DNA of 64,000 bases from Amia ocellicauda. Lineage: Eukaryota; Chordata; Actinopteri; Amiiformes; Amiidae. Location of the stretch: NCBI RefSeq assembly GCF_036373705.1, contig NC_089866.1:8504001-8568000 (forward strand), written 5' to 3'. The notes under the pieces are model-generated. The model did not search any database. It was not told where the DNA came from and worked only from the letters and a program-made list of their open reading frames with translations. Shown here one piece after another: positions 11,891 to 27,591 of this stretch (within the stretch, counting starts at the first letter, position 1; each line of letters begins with the position of its first letter). The translations under genes were made by a program, and so were the position numbers.

Positions 11891-13042
11891 ACTGCATATA
11901 TACAGGTATGTATAGCTTTTTCTTTCTTTTTTTGTAGGGGAGAGTATATGTGGAGCTGGAGATGAAGCAGGAACATATGGGACAAGTTAGTCTCTCTCAG
12001 TGGCATGGGGGCTTGTGTCAAAGGTCTCCCCGAGTGGAGGAGGCTGCCTGTCTCTGCCCCTGACACTCCGCAATAAATTACCAATGCGTTTCCACCCCAG
12101 CAGGTTCATTACCTCCGGTCCATTTAATGCTGTTTATGGCCATTAAATACCACTACCCAGCAGGCTGTCTGTTAACATTTATGGCTCAACTTACTAGACG
12201 ACACTCTCCCATTGGCAGTCCACCGTCCATCCCTGGCCCTGGGCTTGGCTTCAGCCATGTGACTACCTGATCCCCCCAGGCCTCTGGAGGTGTGTGTGGC
12301 GGGGAGGCAGGGGACCTGCTCTTCATCACCTCTTTACTACTCTTAAAGCCTTCACACAAAAGCAGACACTGATAGTTTCTTCTTTATGGTGATCTCCCAC
12401 TGGTTATGTCAGTGCAGCAAAAAAACCTCCTGTCTATAAGTGTAAAACATTTTAACAATGTTTCTCAGTCGGGTAGCAATGGATTCTGGGAATTCCCATC
12501 AGCAAATGAAGAGATCTGGCTTCTGTGTTTGTCATTGATTGATCAAGTCATCATCAGTCAGTGGGTGAGATCAGAAACCTTGGACTGTTCCAAAATTATA
12601 CCTCAGAAAAATAAAATTCAGCTTATACTTGTAGAGCTCTTCCCATGACAACTAAGGATCGGAAATAGAAGCTCAGACACAACAGCACATTCTGCACCTG
12701 TATTACACACTGCTTAACAGCTCAACCATTGGTGCAGCTTCTTGCTAGCACAAAAGTCAGCTTGGAAGTGTGTGACTGCTTCAGAGACAGTGGGAGGTGA
12801 ACCTGTGCTCCCACGCAACATCACTGTTTGTTTTATGTTTCGTTTTATCTCAGATTTCTAAGTTCTGTTTTAACTAGTGCTCTGCCAACAAAGCAAACAA
12901 GGCACTGCAATAGTCAGCGAAGAGACTGCTAGACTGGGCAAGGGGAAGTGGGATGAACATTAAACTGCCCTCATGCAATCACACATCTGGCCAACATCTG
13001 GGGCCGGCTGTAGCAGAGCCCAGTGAGCTCATGGCTCCACAC

Positions 13043-13046
<4 letters not shown>

Positions 13047-13079
<33 letters not shown>
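13047..13079. repeat. (TG)n microsatellite
   Basis: Perfect TG run of about 16 units. Confidence 0.95.
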
Positions 13080-13082
<3 letters not shown>

Positions 13083-15014
13083 ACAGGAGAAGCATGCAGT
13101 CAGTCCCCCCAGCCCCAGGCCTACTGCCCAGTCCTCTCACTGTCAGCTGTGCATTGCTATATTCAGCACAGCTCGCTCTTATATAACGCAGTTTGGATTC
13201 TGTCATCTAAACACCAAGAATGCTGTGGATCAACACAATTACAGCAGACGTTTCTTTGGCATTTTCAGATATTTTAAAGGAGATCCTGGGCTGGAAAACG
13301 CCTGCTCCGAGCCCCCCTCCCCCCAACACACACAACAATACTATCCTTTAAAAACTTGTTGAATTATTCTCTCTGATTGTGCTGCTTTTTCTAGATGTAT
13401 GATGGTAGCTTCCCACATAGAGAAAGGCATTGATATTGGAAGAAACATGGTCCTGGTGGGATGGGGTACACCCACAAGATATAATGTCACTGTAGGACTC
13501 ATGTTTCAGGCAGGAAAAAGAAAATAGACTCACTTTCAAATCTTCTTTATACCAGAAAAAGTTTCCCCTGTACTTTTTATTACTGTATGACTGAGTTAGC
13601 GCTATAAAAGCAGGTCAGGATTTTTGATACAGACCTGCAGACGTTTGAAGAGATTACTATGAGACTGCAGCAGAGGATATTTGAACCTCAAAGTATTACA
13701 GAACAACAAAGACGCTCTGGCCTCCCTTGCTGCTGTCTCTGTTACAGCTCCCCTGCTGTATTTCGGTCAATAAGAGTGCCTGAGGTGAGGTATGTGCCAT
13801 GGCTGACCCGAGTCCTCCACACAGGACTGTGTGTTTTTGAAGCTCTGAAATCCAGGGATCAGAGTTCCAGAGGTCAGAGTAACTTCGGGAAGCCAAGGGA
13901 CGGAGGGAAAACAGCAGTGCAGCTTACAGGTCAGGTGAAGAACTGGAAGGAAGGATGACTTTGGCAGCTTCTGGGCTGTGGCTGAGGACAGGGAACAGCA
14001 GTTGGGTCTGGGTTTTAGAGCAGACAGGCTGCAAGGATTTGCTTAGGCACAAGTCTTTGTTTAGAGTTGAGAGATCAATAGCCCAATTGTGAGGGGCGTA
14101 CAGAGGATATACAGGGCAGCTGAGAGCCACCCCTGGCCTGCACTCTCCCCTCTGATTTGGCAGGACTGACTTTAATTAGCTGTGATGACATCAGCTGGTT
14201 CCGGCACGTTCCACTGATTCCCACATGTCTCTAGGGTGCCAATTCGGTGTAACACCAGGACGACTTTCTGCAATATTAAAGTCTGTTGACTGTGATATTG
14301 ACTATAGCAGCTCAGAGGGGGTGAGTAGGGGGTGGGTTGGTGGTGACAGACTGGAAAATACAGGGCCGAACTACAGATGAAGAAAAGTTGCTTGTGACGA
14401 GATCTTCCATAAGGGACAGTGTGATGTTGTTCGATACTCAGGATTACATTTTAAAGGGAACAAAGTATAGCGATGCATTGCAGACACATACAGTACCCTG
14501 AAGCATTTCTATATGGGCAGGCAAACGCATCTTACTTCAAACCGTAGATCTGAGCAGGGGCTGAGGACCACATACAGCATTCCCTATAAGGACTTTGCAT
14601 TGACCCGACCTTTTCATTGTTTCATTGATCGTGACACGGTTCACTTCTGAAGTCAAGGAGCTGTTTCTAATAAAACCCTGCCCTGTAGATGAACAGTAAT
14701 GAGCGGCGCTGAGGGCCTCTGCTCTCTCATCTCAGAGTCGTCACACATTCGAGATGTACTTATATGGCAATCGAGGCTGTCTTGCTTTTGCTCAGGGCTG
14801 ATTGATAACTTTCAGACACACGCTGGACAAAGTCTAGAGATAACTCAGAAAGCCTCATCCTGTTTGAAGGGGGTTTTGTCATATGCCTGTGTCAGCCTGT
14901 AGCCTAAACAACAACAACAAAAAAGCTACCTTTCTCTTTTTGTTCAACTCCCTTCCTCCCTACATCCCCTCTTCAGTCTTTCCACACTGACCAATGTGAG
15001 GTAAGTGAGTGTTT

Positions 15015-15016
<2 letters not shown>

Positions 15017-15055
<39 letters not shown>
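15017..15055. repeat. (GT)n microsatellite upstream of clec19a
   Basis: A near-perfect GT run lies about 350 bp before the clec19a start codon. Confidence 0.95.
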
Positions 15056-15056
<1 letters not shown>

Positions 15057-15103
15057 TGGTAGGGGCTGTATATGTGTGTATACTGAGGGAAGGGGCTGTC
15101 TTG

Positions 15104-15208
15104 TTCTCTCTCTCTCTCTTTCTCTCTCTCTCTGTCCCTCTCTCTTTCTCCACACCCCCTTTTCTGTCCCTCTCTCTCTCTCTCCCTCTCTCTCTCCCTC
15201 TCTCTCTC
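15104..15208. repeat. Pyrimidine tract (CT-rich) upstream of clec19a
   Basis: About 105 bases are almost entirely C and T on the plus strand, mainly CT repeats with a few G, A and TGT interruptions. The tract ends about 190 bp before the clec19a ATG, so it lies in the likely promoter or 5' UTR. Such tracts can form triplex DNA; this is inference. Confidence 0.85.
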
Positions 15209-15400
15209 AGCTCCAGAGATCGCACTCCACGCTTTGGCCAAGAGGGACAAACCTATCACGGGTGCTGGCTGCAGAGGAGCAAGGGGAAGGCAGTAGGAGA
15301 GACTTACACACGTTGCACACACTCCCTCACACACACACTCCCTCTCGGCAGCCCTGCAACCTAGCTCTCCTCACACCCTCCCACACGCTGCCTCAACACA

Positions 15401-18836
<3,436 letters not shown>

Positions 18837-21800
18837 CCCACGGACACTCCCTCCTGACGCAACTCGTCACCTGGCCTGCTGTGAGCACACGGACCGAGCA
18901 TTGTACAGCCCTCCGGTGTGTCCTCTCTGTGACCGGGATACAGACAGTCCCAGCCCTGCTGTCCTCCAGCACCATATGACTCAAGAGACGGCTTCCACCT
19001 GTCTCGGCCAGGTCCCTAGATCCTCCGTTTTCATTCGGACCTCACTGTAAAGGAGACACATCACTGTTATTGTTACTACGTTATTGTTAAAGTTTTAGTC
19101 TCCTAGTTGTTATGCTGATAGGAAAGATTTATGATGTTTTTCTAAGAAAAGCATGCACGCTTCCTCCCTCACTCCCATTCCCTCTGCGGGCTGCAGGCGT
19201 ACATCTGCAGTCGTGTTACAAGAACTTGGACTGATGCTGGAACTTCGCAAAGCCACAGGTTTTCTGCCTCTTGGGAACTTGCCTTAGAAATGGCAGTGAC
19301 ATCAGATCATCCCAACAGCTGAACCTACTGCTTGTTTGTCTCTTCCCTCATAGTGCGGTGCTTGTTGTGTTAGCACAGAATGGAGGAACTGGAACTTTTT
19401 TTCAATTGTGAAATACAGTTTTAAATCTATGATCTATGTTTGATTCCTTTGATTTCCAGCCTTTGTCTTGATTTGTTTCCATTTCAGCCCTGCAGTGTTA
19501 GGATTGATTCTACATTTTGTTTTGCGTTTAGATGCTAGCCGCTTTTATTTTGTAAGGTCGATAGCTGACCTGAGACTAAAGGGCACGCCTTGCAAAATGG
19601 TCTTTAAAGTCCAGTGTCTGTGCCTCTCAGCATGGTGTCTGTGAGTCTGTCTCTCCTGATCAATAAGTCAGTGACCCGGCAGGGCAGGGCGTTGTGGATG
19701 AGAAAGGCAGAGGGATTCACATGATTTAAGGAATGGCTACCAAATGAAAAGCAGATTAACCTCAGCTAAAAACCTCTGACCTAATGGGATGGGGAGATCC
19801 CATTCGCTCCAGTTAGGCCCAAGTGAAGATGCAGTGATTTACAGGTCAGTGTTGACCTAAGAGAGTCAGGTATCAATACTGATGGTGGTACTGCAGGGCA
19901 CACCAGTCCCCTCACCCTCAGATGGAAATTATAGCCCCTTTTCAATGTATTGCAATTCAGTTGTATTTTCTGAACACAGGCAAACTTTTAAAAATACAGA
20001 ACGCAGCCCAGTCTGAGCAAACTACGTGGGCCGTGTAGATCCCTTCTATGCCAGTGTACGTGGCACAAGTTCTCCGTCTGCTCCCTGCAGCTAATTTGAT
20101 CATTCTGAGTGTGCTGCCTAGGGGGTGCGGGTGCTGGGTGAATGATAACCTTTACTGCGATTCTTCATTCCTGGCCAAACTACAGCGGCTGGAGTCACAA
20201 TTAATTGCCTCTGCCTCTTGCAGTGCAAGGAACGTCATCAGAAGCTGTCTGATATTTCTCTGCCACTTGCCATGCGATGCCGAGCAAAAAGGTCAACCCA
20301 ACTGCAGCAAATGTCAAAGGCACAATAAGCTTTGCGATTGTGTTTGGCGTGGCCCACAGCGGGGGACTCCGGGGCAAGGGTTAATCTGTTGGTCGGCAGC
20401 TGAAGGCTGACATTACATGATGAAGTCAAGGGTTGATGACCCCCCCATCAAGAACACTTGAACATTGAACATGATTTCAATTCAAATGATTTAGTGATCC
20501 GTATGTGGAGCTCAAAGTTCAAAGATAGCAATGGAGGTCAGAGATTTTTTTTTCTGTCTTAATAAGAACAACCCCATTCATTTGAGATGTGCTCAGTAAA
20601 GAAATCCTGAAGAATGGACAGCCGCCAGGTGGGTCAACAGGAGCAGAGGCCTCATTGTGCAGACAGCTCGAAATTTGCACTTCCAGAATGTGTGTGTGTG
20701 TGTGTGTGAATGTATGGGGGTGGGTTGGGAGGCACTGGACTTAACCTGTCACCTCTCTCAACTCACCCATTCCTCAATTATCACTAAAAATGCTTCAGAC
20801 ATACAAACACAACATCTGCACTTAAACAGCTGGGATTCTATATGGATGGCACCAATAGATAGATATTCTTTATTGTCAATAAATATACACTTTACATACT
20901 AGACAATATGCCGTGAGGACATACAGAAGCTTCTGACCTAGGGACACACAAGACAGGTTATCTAGTCCACTTGTCTGCATTGCAATGAAAATGGGAATTA
21001 TTCCAAAGGTAATTAGAACACAGTCAAACTGTTTTGTAGTGAGAAGGGTCCACACATCTGGAACTGGCATCCTTTCCCTGTCTCTCTCCCTCTCTCTCTC
21101 TCGTTGCCCAGTGCACAAGGGAACGGGGTTGACGCAGGTTTGTCGAACGGTGGAGAAAATGGTGATGAACTGAGATTCCAGGTGTGGTGGAAGCTTGTGG
21201 TAATTCCAGAGACACACGGTTTGGACCACATGACCACAGTGCAGTACAAGTGACAGAGAGCTTACAGTTACTCACAATTACAGAAGGAACAATGATGCCA
21301 CAAAGCTTATTGAGATGCAGGAGCTGTGCTGTAAACACACTGTCCCTGTCCACCCCCCACACTCCACCAGTGAGAGGGAAACACGGCTGGCTCACGCCTC
21401 AGTCCTCTCCTGTCTGGCTGAATCAGTATGGAACGTGGAGTTGTACTTGTGTTTAAAGGGCTTAAATAGACTTCTGGAGGAAACATTAAATCCTTCTTAT
21501 GAGGATGCTGGCTTTAATATGCCTCAAAGTTTAGAAAAAAATGCAGTTAAGTTAAGTTAAGCTAATTGTTAAAAAAACATTAAAAACAATTCCTACTGAG
21601 TTGTATCCAGGTGTTAGCTATAGTGGTAGGATGTCAATACAGGGACTGTTTTCACTATTTAAAAATTATGAAAAACTGCAAACTGCGAGGCATATTGAAA
21701 CAAGCAGAGATCCTTATAAGAAGGTAATATAATTTCATATTTCCACCAGCAGTCAATATGAGCTCTTTAATACTGTATTAGGACATACTACAGAGTACTT

Positions 21801-22236
21801 GAAGAATAAATTTTGACAGAAAAATGCTGAAAAACTTAAAAGATACTAAACAGCAGATTTCGTGTCAACACTGTCTCTGATTTTGTTCCCACATGACAAG
21901 GAACTAGTGAACAATATCCAGTCAAATCATTATTGCCTAGGCCTATACCGAATCAAAACTTTGAGCGACTTGCAAATCTTATAAAGTACAAACCTGTACC
22001 TTATTGCATTTAATTTTATAAATAGTAGAAAGTGGCCTTTCACAATAAACTAGACCGCCATGGTGTACGAGTTTGTAATTTTTGATTCAAGAGTAGGGCA
22101 CAGTTTTGACTTGGTCCCGGCCCTAGTGTGCTAATACTATTATTTTGGTGGAGGAACAGAGTCGTGTTGCTCACACACAAAAGCAATATTCAGCAGGACA
22201 GAAGAGGCAAATTGCACAACAATACAATTTACAGCT

Positions 22237-22345
22237 TCTCAGTGGTTCTCAACCTTGGTCCTGGAGTTCCCCTGTGTCCTCTGGTATTTTGTTCCAATTG
22301 ACCTCTGAATCCTTTTGGACCAGGGTAAAGACCTGCCATTCTAAT
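22237..22345 (+). mobile_element. SINE-like interspersed repeat fragment
   Basis: AGTGGTTCTCAACCTTGGTC followed by CTGGAGTTCCCC matches, from memory, the opening of a repeat widespread in ray-finned and lobe-finned fish genomes. The remainder is degraded. The ends are approximate. Confidence 0.45.
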
Positions 22346-22797
22346 CAACACAACATGTCTCCTACTGTCTACAAGACACAGACAGGAAGGAAGCTTTGTA
22401 AAGGGGCTTCCTCCTGCTATCAAAGACCCGTTCTGAGACCACCACTGTTTATCCACAGCACTCACAGGAGGTAAAATTGCTTTGACAATAGAAAAGCATT
22501 GGGCTGTTATAGTTCAGACTCACGGTGTGTCCATGTGACCTTCTCCTGATGGTTTCCCACCAGAGGATCCCCACACCTAGGCCCTTGTCACTGACTCTCC
22601 CAGCCACAATGCTCCACAGATGCTCGAAGATGTATCGACAGTGATATGGCCAAGAAAAGAGCAGTAGCTGAAGTGGTGGGATATCGTTTTTTTCTCTGAG
22701 TTATTAGATGGCAGAGAGTTGGTCCCGAATAGGCCTTGAACCAGGGTTAGGTTGGTTCACAGTCCACAGCTCAGCAAAGATACATGTCAAAGTCCTC

Positions 22798-22874
22798 AGC
22801 AAAAATGTCTTATAGTTATATATATGTACTCTATGTCTATATATATATTTATATATATATATATGTTTTTTTTT
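22798..22874. repeat. AT-rich simple repeat with T18-like run
   Basis: Imperfect TATA/TATATG repeats are followed by a long T homopolymer. Confidence 0.85.
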
Positions 22875-22948
22875 TTTTTTTACATATCAAACATTATTAA
22901 CATCAATTTGTTCAATATAGTCTCCTTGTCGGCAACGTGAAATCATCA

Positions 22949-22953
<5 letters not shown>

Positions 22954-22999
<46 letters not shown>
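22954..22999. repeat. (TA)n microsatellite
   Basis: Perfect TA run of about 23 units. Confidence 0.95.
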
Positions 23000-23003
<4 letters not shown>

Positions 23004-24416
23004 GTTAAAAAATAAATACATGAATAAATAAATAATACATAATAGGCATAGTAACATGATTGGTATGACATGTCTTTCACTGCAAACACTTCACTGCATC
23101 TATGAAGTGATCTTGATGAATGCTGGCAGAATCCCCTGTCAATCTGCTATACATCCACCAAACACACACGACTCACACCCACTGACAAGCAGAGACACGG
23201 CATTGGACTCGGGACTCCCGGACGCTGAGATGGAATAAAGGGGTTACAGAGTCCTAGACAGTAAGCCACAGAAAATGCTTAACAAGAATATAAAATCAAG
23301 GCGGAGGCAACTAAAACTAAGAAACCACCGCATTGATTCAGTCCATGGATCCTACGACATTCCAAGCGTTGAGTCTTTTGACAAGTAAACCTCAAAGATC
23401 GCTTCAGTTGTCTGACAATGCTGAGGGGTGCCAGATTATCCAGCTATCCCACATATATTGAGGTGTGAGACAGAGGAAAGTGAAAGCAAACCAGCAGTAT
23501 AACACTATACATATATATGTACATCGCTACATATACTGTACATACACACCTGTTGTACTGTAGATACAACCTCTATACATAAAAAACAGAACGCACAGAC
23601 AGAATGACACTGATTCCTGTGTGGACACTCGAGTGGAGGGATCAAGGGCTCTCAGGGCTGAAGGATTCTCATAGAGACAGCACTGCAGTCATGACAGACG
23701 GACAGAGATCTGCCAACACCGTCTATACAGACAAAAAGACAGACGGACACATGCACACAGGCACCGCATGTCGGGGAGTAAGCCAAGTGGCCAGTTAATT
23801 CACCGTGCTGGAGGCAGAAGTGTGTGGAGACAGACGAATAACATCCTCTCTCACTTTCACATTTCTGTTAGTTTAAAGACACATTCTCTTTCACTATAAT
23901 CTTGCTTTTGGGGTCAGGTAGGGCAGTTTGAATTGCTCAGCTTTAATGAACACAATGCACTCCCTTTGTCGAGGTATGGTTGGCTCTAAGGGTGAAGAAT
24001 TGAAGAATCTCAATTGGAATGCAATTACACGGTCAGAATGGTAGAGGAGGGGTTAAGGTATTGTCTGAAAATTAGGTGGTGAAAGAATGAAAGTGAGGGA
24101 AGGGAGGAAGTCGGGGGAGGATTAGGAAGTAAAACTCAAATGAGAAGCGAGAAACACACTAATATGATTTTAGGTATGATTTCAGATTATTAACATCATA
24201 TCATCACCCTAAATTGAGTTAATCTGTTGTTTTCTGATTTAACAATAATCAAAGAATACTGTAAACCCCTTAGTGGTCATTCACCACAAAACCAGTTACT
24301 TCTGCCGAACACTTAGTGAATAGCATGGGCCAACAGTTGACTCTAGAGCCAGACAACTGTGATTGGCTGGCAGACATCTGTCTCCATAATATCGCAAATA
24401 TAGTTTTTCTTATCTT

Positions 24417-24422
24417 TTTATT
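24417..24422 (-). terminator. Candidate polyadenylation signal of syt17
   Basis: The minus strand reads AATAAA about 410 bases after the syt17 stop codon. It is the first such hexamer I see downstream. Confidence 0.45.
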
Positions 24423-24832
24423 CACCTCTGCATTGTAAGTACTCTCACTTCCCTATGTCCCTTGCCTCCCGCTGGCATTTTCAGAGATGTTAAAAAGGGC
24501 TGTGACATTAACAGGAGTGACAAAGGAAATGCTGCTATGTTGGGAATGGACTAGGCATAACTTTTGAACACCAGTTGTATAACCAGTGGAACATTAACAG
24601 ACTTTTCATTCTAAGGGTAAGCAAATATTTGTGTTGTTAAAGAGAGATTGTGAAGTGCACCATAACACACATGGAGCTTATTTTCCCTCTCTTTCTCTCT
24701 TTCTCTCTCTCACTCTCTCTCTCTCGTGTCCCCCCTTTCACACACTTATTAATTTGGGGCTTATTCTCTCAAACACTCTCGCTCTCTATCTCTCTCATAG
24801 CCCCTCCCCTTGCCAGTGGGGTCCCGTGGTGA

Positions 24833-25029
24833 TCACGTGACCTCCAGGGAGGCAGGAGAGACACGGTCACACTCAGCGCGGGATCTCAAGCTGTGCCACT
24901 GCTCCACAGGGTTACGCTGAGAGACGAGGAGGCGCCGCCAGTGGCTGGTCTCGGGGGGGCCCGTCGAGAACTGGCCAATCACGATGCGCCCCACAAAGTC
25001 GTTGCTGCTCTTCATGTTGTGGCCGTACA
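24833..25029 (-). CDS. syt17: syt17 coding exon 8 (terminal)
   Basis: This exon covers residues 411-475 and the TGA stop: GHNMKSSNDFVGRIVIG and the ECDRVSPASLEVT tail. A long CT repeat lies directly before its acceptor. Confidence 0.97.
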
Positions 25030-25037
25030 CTGGCGGA

Positions 25038-25081
<44 letters not shown>

Positions 25082-25229
25082 AAAGAGGAGTTTACACACT
25101 GAAAAATAGGGCAACGTGGGATAGCAAAATACGATATGTACATTGGCCCCTGTTGGAAGACAGCTCTAAAAAGGTAAACAGAAAGAACACTCTTTTAAAA
25201 GCCAACTGCTGTGACAGGGAAACTGTAAA

Positions 25230-25278
<49 letters not shown>

Positions 25279-26420
25279 TAGATTCAGAATTTGTTTCTGT
25301 TTTTTAGCCCCAAAATGTCCACTTCAACAATTCCCGCCTGTGTTGTTTCAGGATGGATGAGACTAAGCCATCCAAAATGTTTTTCACTACAAGACCAGAA
25401 TGCCCACAGCCCATCTATCACAATAATCAGAGGCTTAAATGCAGATGAAACAGTTAACACCCTGAACTTGCAGTTCGTGTTGGGTGCACCAAATTTTTAA
25501 TCGGCCAATGGTGCATCATCCCATAGAACTCCAGACCAAAAACCAGCCTATAGGAAGCACCCTGCATTCTGACAGGGTGATTTTACAGGATGTGCTACTT
25601 AGGATGCAGTATGTACATTTCTTAAAGGAAACTGCATCACGGTGACATCACGATGACATCACAGTGACATCACCTGAAATAACCAGCATTCTAAAGCACT
25701 TAGCTGAAAGGAGTTCTCTTTCTATCTCTCTCCCCCTCTTTTTCTCTGACAGTATAATGCAAATATTTTTTTCTCTATCTACCTCTCCCTCATGAAATCC
25801 AATTTAGCTAATGGAGTAAAGGCAGGCTATGAGGCTTTGTTAATTTCATCAGGATGCTTGTAAATAAGATCAATGGCTTTTGTGCATGCTGGCCAAATGT
25901 CCCATTCCATTATTTTTATCGGATTCGATCCAGCAGCACCTGTCCCAACGAGGATTCCCTGGCCAGAGCTTGTGTGTAAAAGCCCCCTTGATTTTCTGAG
26001 CTGCACCAACACTGGTAGAGCAAGAGTTTAGAAAAAAAATAACATTCTGATCCGAAACTCACACTTAAGCCAGCAGCACATACTGTAGCTACAGTGTAGA
26101 AGTCAAGGTCATTTTAAAAGAGGAAGGAAAAAAAAATCCTTCAGCTGTGAGTAATTTTTACATTATATCGCTATACTCTGGCCTGGCATTCTTGCATCAT
26201 TTACCATACAATAAAACAGTGCTCTCTTGCAAGGAATGTGAAAGGAAAACTATTAAAATAATAACCCTAGCACTCAGCCAAAGACCTGATTAGACATCAA
26301 TCATTTTAACTGTGCCAAAACTGAGAAAGCACCTTTAACAAGAGGGGACTGGAGTGCCCCTTGACATCTAATTTTAATTCCATTTAACTCTATCTCTCTT
26401 CCTCCCCCCCCTCTCTCTCG

Positions 26421-26471
<51 letters not shown>

Positions 26472-27548
26472 TCTCTCTCTCACTCATTTTGATTACATAC
26501 AATCTATTGCATGCTGTATACATCTAATATAAAACTCACAGTTTCGTGTTTGTCTGTAAATTTAGGTTTTTTTCAAGTTGGATCCATTGTTTTGGGTTTA
26601 GTCACCCTGGGTACAAAGCTAAAAGCTGAGTTTTCTAGTGGGATCCACAACATAACCAAGAACTGCCATGGCTGTTAGTAATGTTATGTAGGTGCTCTGT
26701 AATGCCACACAGAAGACATATACCTATCCATCCCTAGCATGTCTGTGGAAAATGGGTTAATCTGATGCTCTTGCAAGGAGTAACTGCAGTGGGGATACCT
26801 AAGTTCGGATGATACAGCATATTTCACTGCTCTCCCTCTGATGGCATCTCCTTCCCCTCTCCATCCCTGCCACATTTCTATATAAAGGCGGTCTATCAAT
26901 TTTTAATGTGATATGAGTCAGGTACAGACGTAAAATGAGAGTATTGTGGTAGACAGCTTGGGTTCAGGAAGGTGATTCGTTGCTGACAAGATCGCCGAGC
27001 GTGATGTTGAATATTTTTTTATCACCTCCCCGACCTCGACACCGGCTGATGGAGGAGCGCGTTAATCGGGGGAATAAAAAGAAAATTCGCTGCAGCGTGG
27101 AAAAAACAACAAACAACTGTCCTGATGTTTCCCTGGCCTTGTGGCATTTGACTCAAGCCTTCCCTGAATCTGCTCGTGTTAAATCAATAACTGTATGGAT
27201 CCCAGAAGGGCAGCTTTCATGTAAAAAGCTGCTTCTGCAATAATGACACACAAGGGAACAGTACGGAGGGCACAAAATGAACAACCTCCCTTCCCTCCCT
27301 CCACGTGGAGGCCTGTGGAGTTTCAAGGCCCTCTCGGAGCTGCCTGGGAGGTGCCTGAGTCGGTCGTGCTTGGCTGAAAGAACATGACAGATATGAGCCT
27401 CACCACATGCTTCATTAGGCCCCACTTCAGCGGCAACAGCCAGGGACATGGCAAGGCTGACAAAGAACCAAGATGAAAATATGAGTTTAAGAATTTCACA
27501 TTAAGTAAAATTGGAAAAAAAGTAACCTGATACATGCATGCAAACTCC

Positions 27549-27591
<43 letters not shown>

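Larger units (their letters stand above)
6361..15000. other. Intergenic region between divergent smg1 and clec19a
   Basis: No convincing coding exon is visible in these 8.6 kb. The open frames are microsatellite translations or lack coding-like codon use. Contents seen: (TAAA)n near 7510-7542, G runs at 7679-7709, (AG)n at 8025-8048, (AT)n then (AGAT)n at 11820-11890, (TG)n at 13047-13079, and an AT-rich segment with several homeodomain-type TAATTA/TTAATT cores around 10430-10720 that could be a conserved noncoding element. Confidence 0.7.
18837..24416. other. Convergent intergenic region, clec19a to syt17
   Basis: The left part should hold the clec19a 3' UTR, but no clear AATAAA or ATTAAA lies close to its stop. 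The rest holds a SINE-like segment at 22237-22345, AT runs at 22798-22874 and 22954-22999, and a LINE-tail-like ATAGATAGATATTCTTTATTGTC near 20855. No coding exon is supported. Confidence 0.65.

Noticed and set aside
20855-20960. LINE 3' tail suggested by ATAGATAGATATTCTTTATTGTC
   Set aside because: The similarity to known tails is short and from memory; no body of an element is adjacent.
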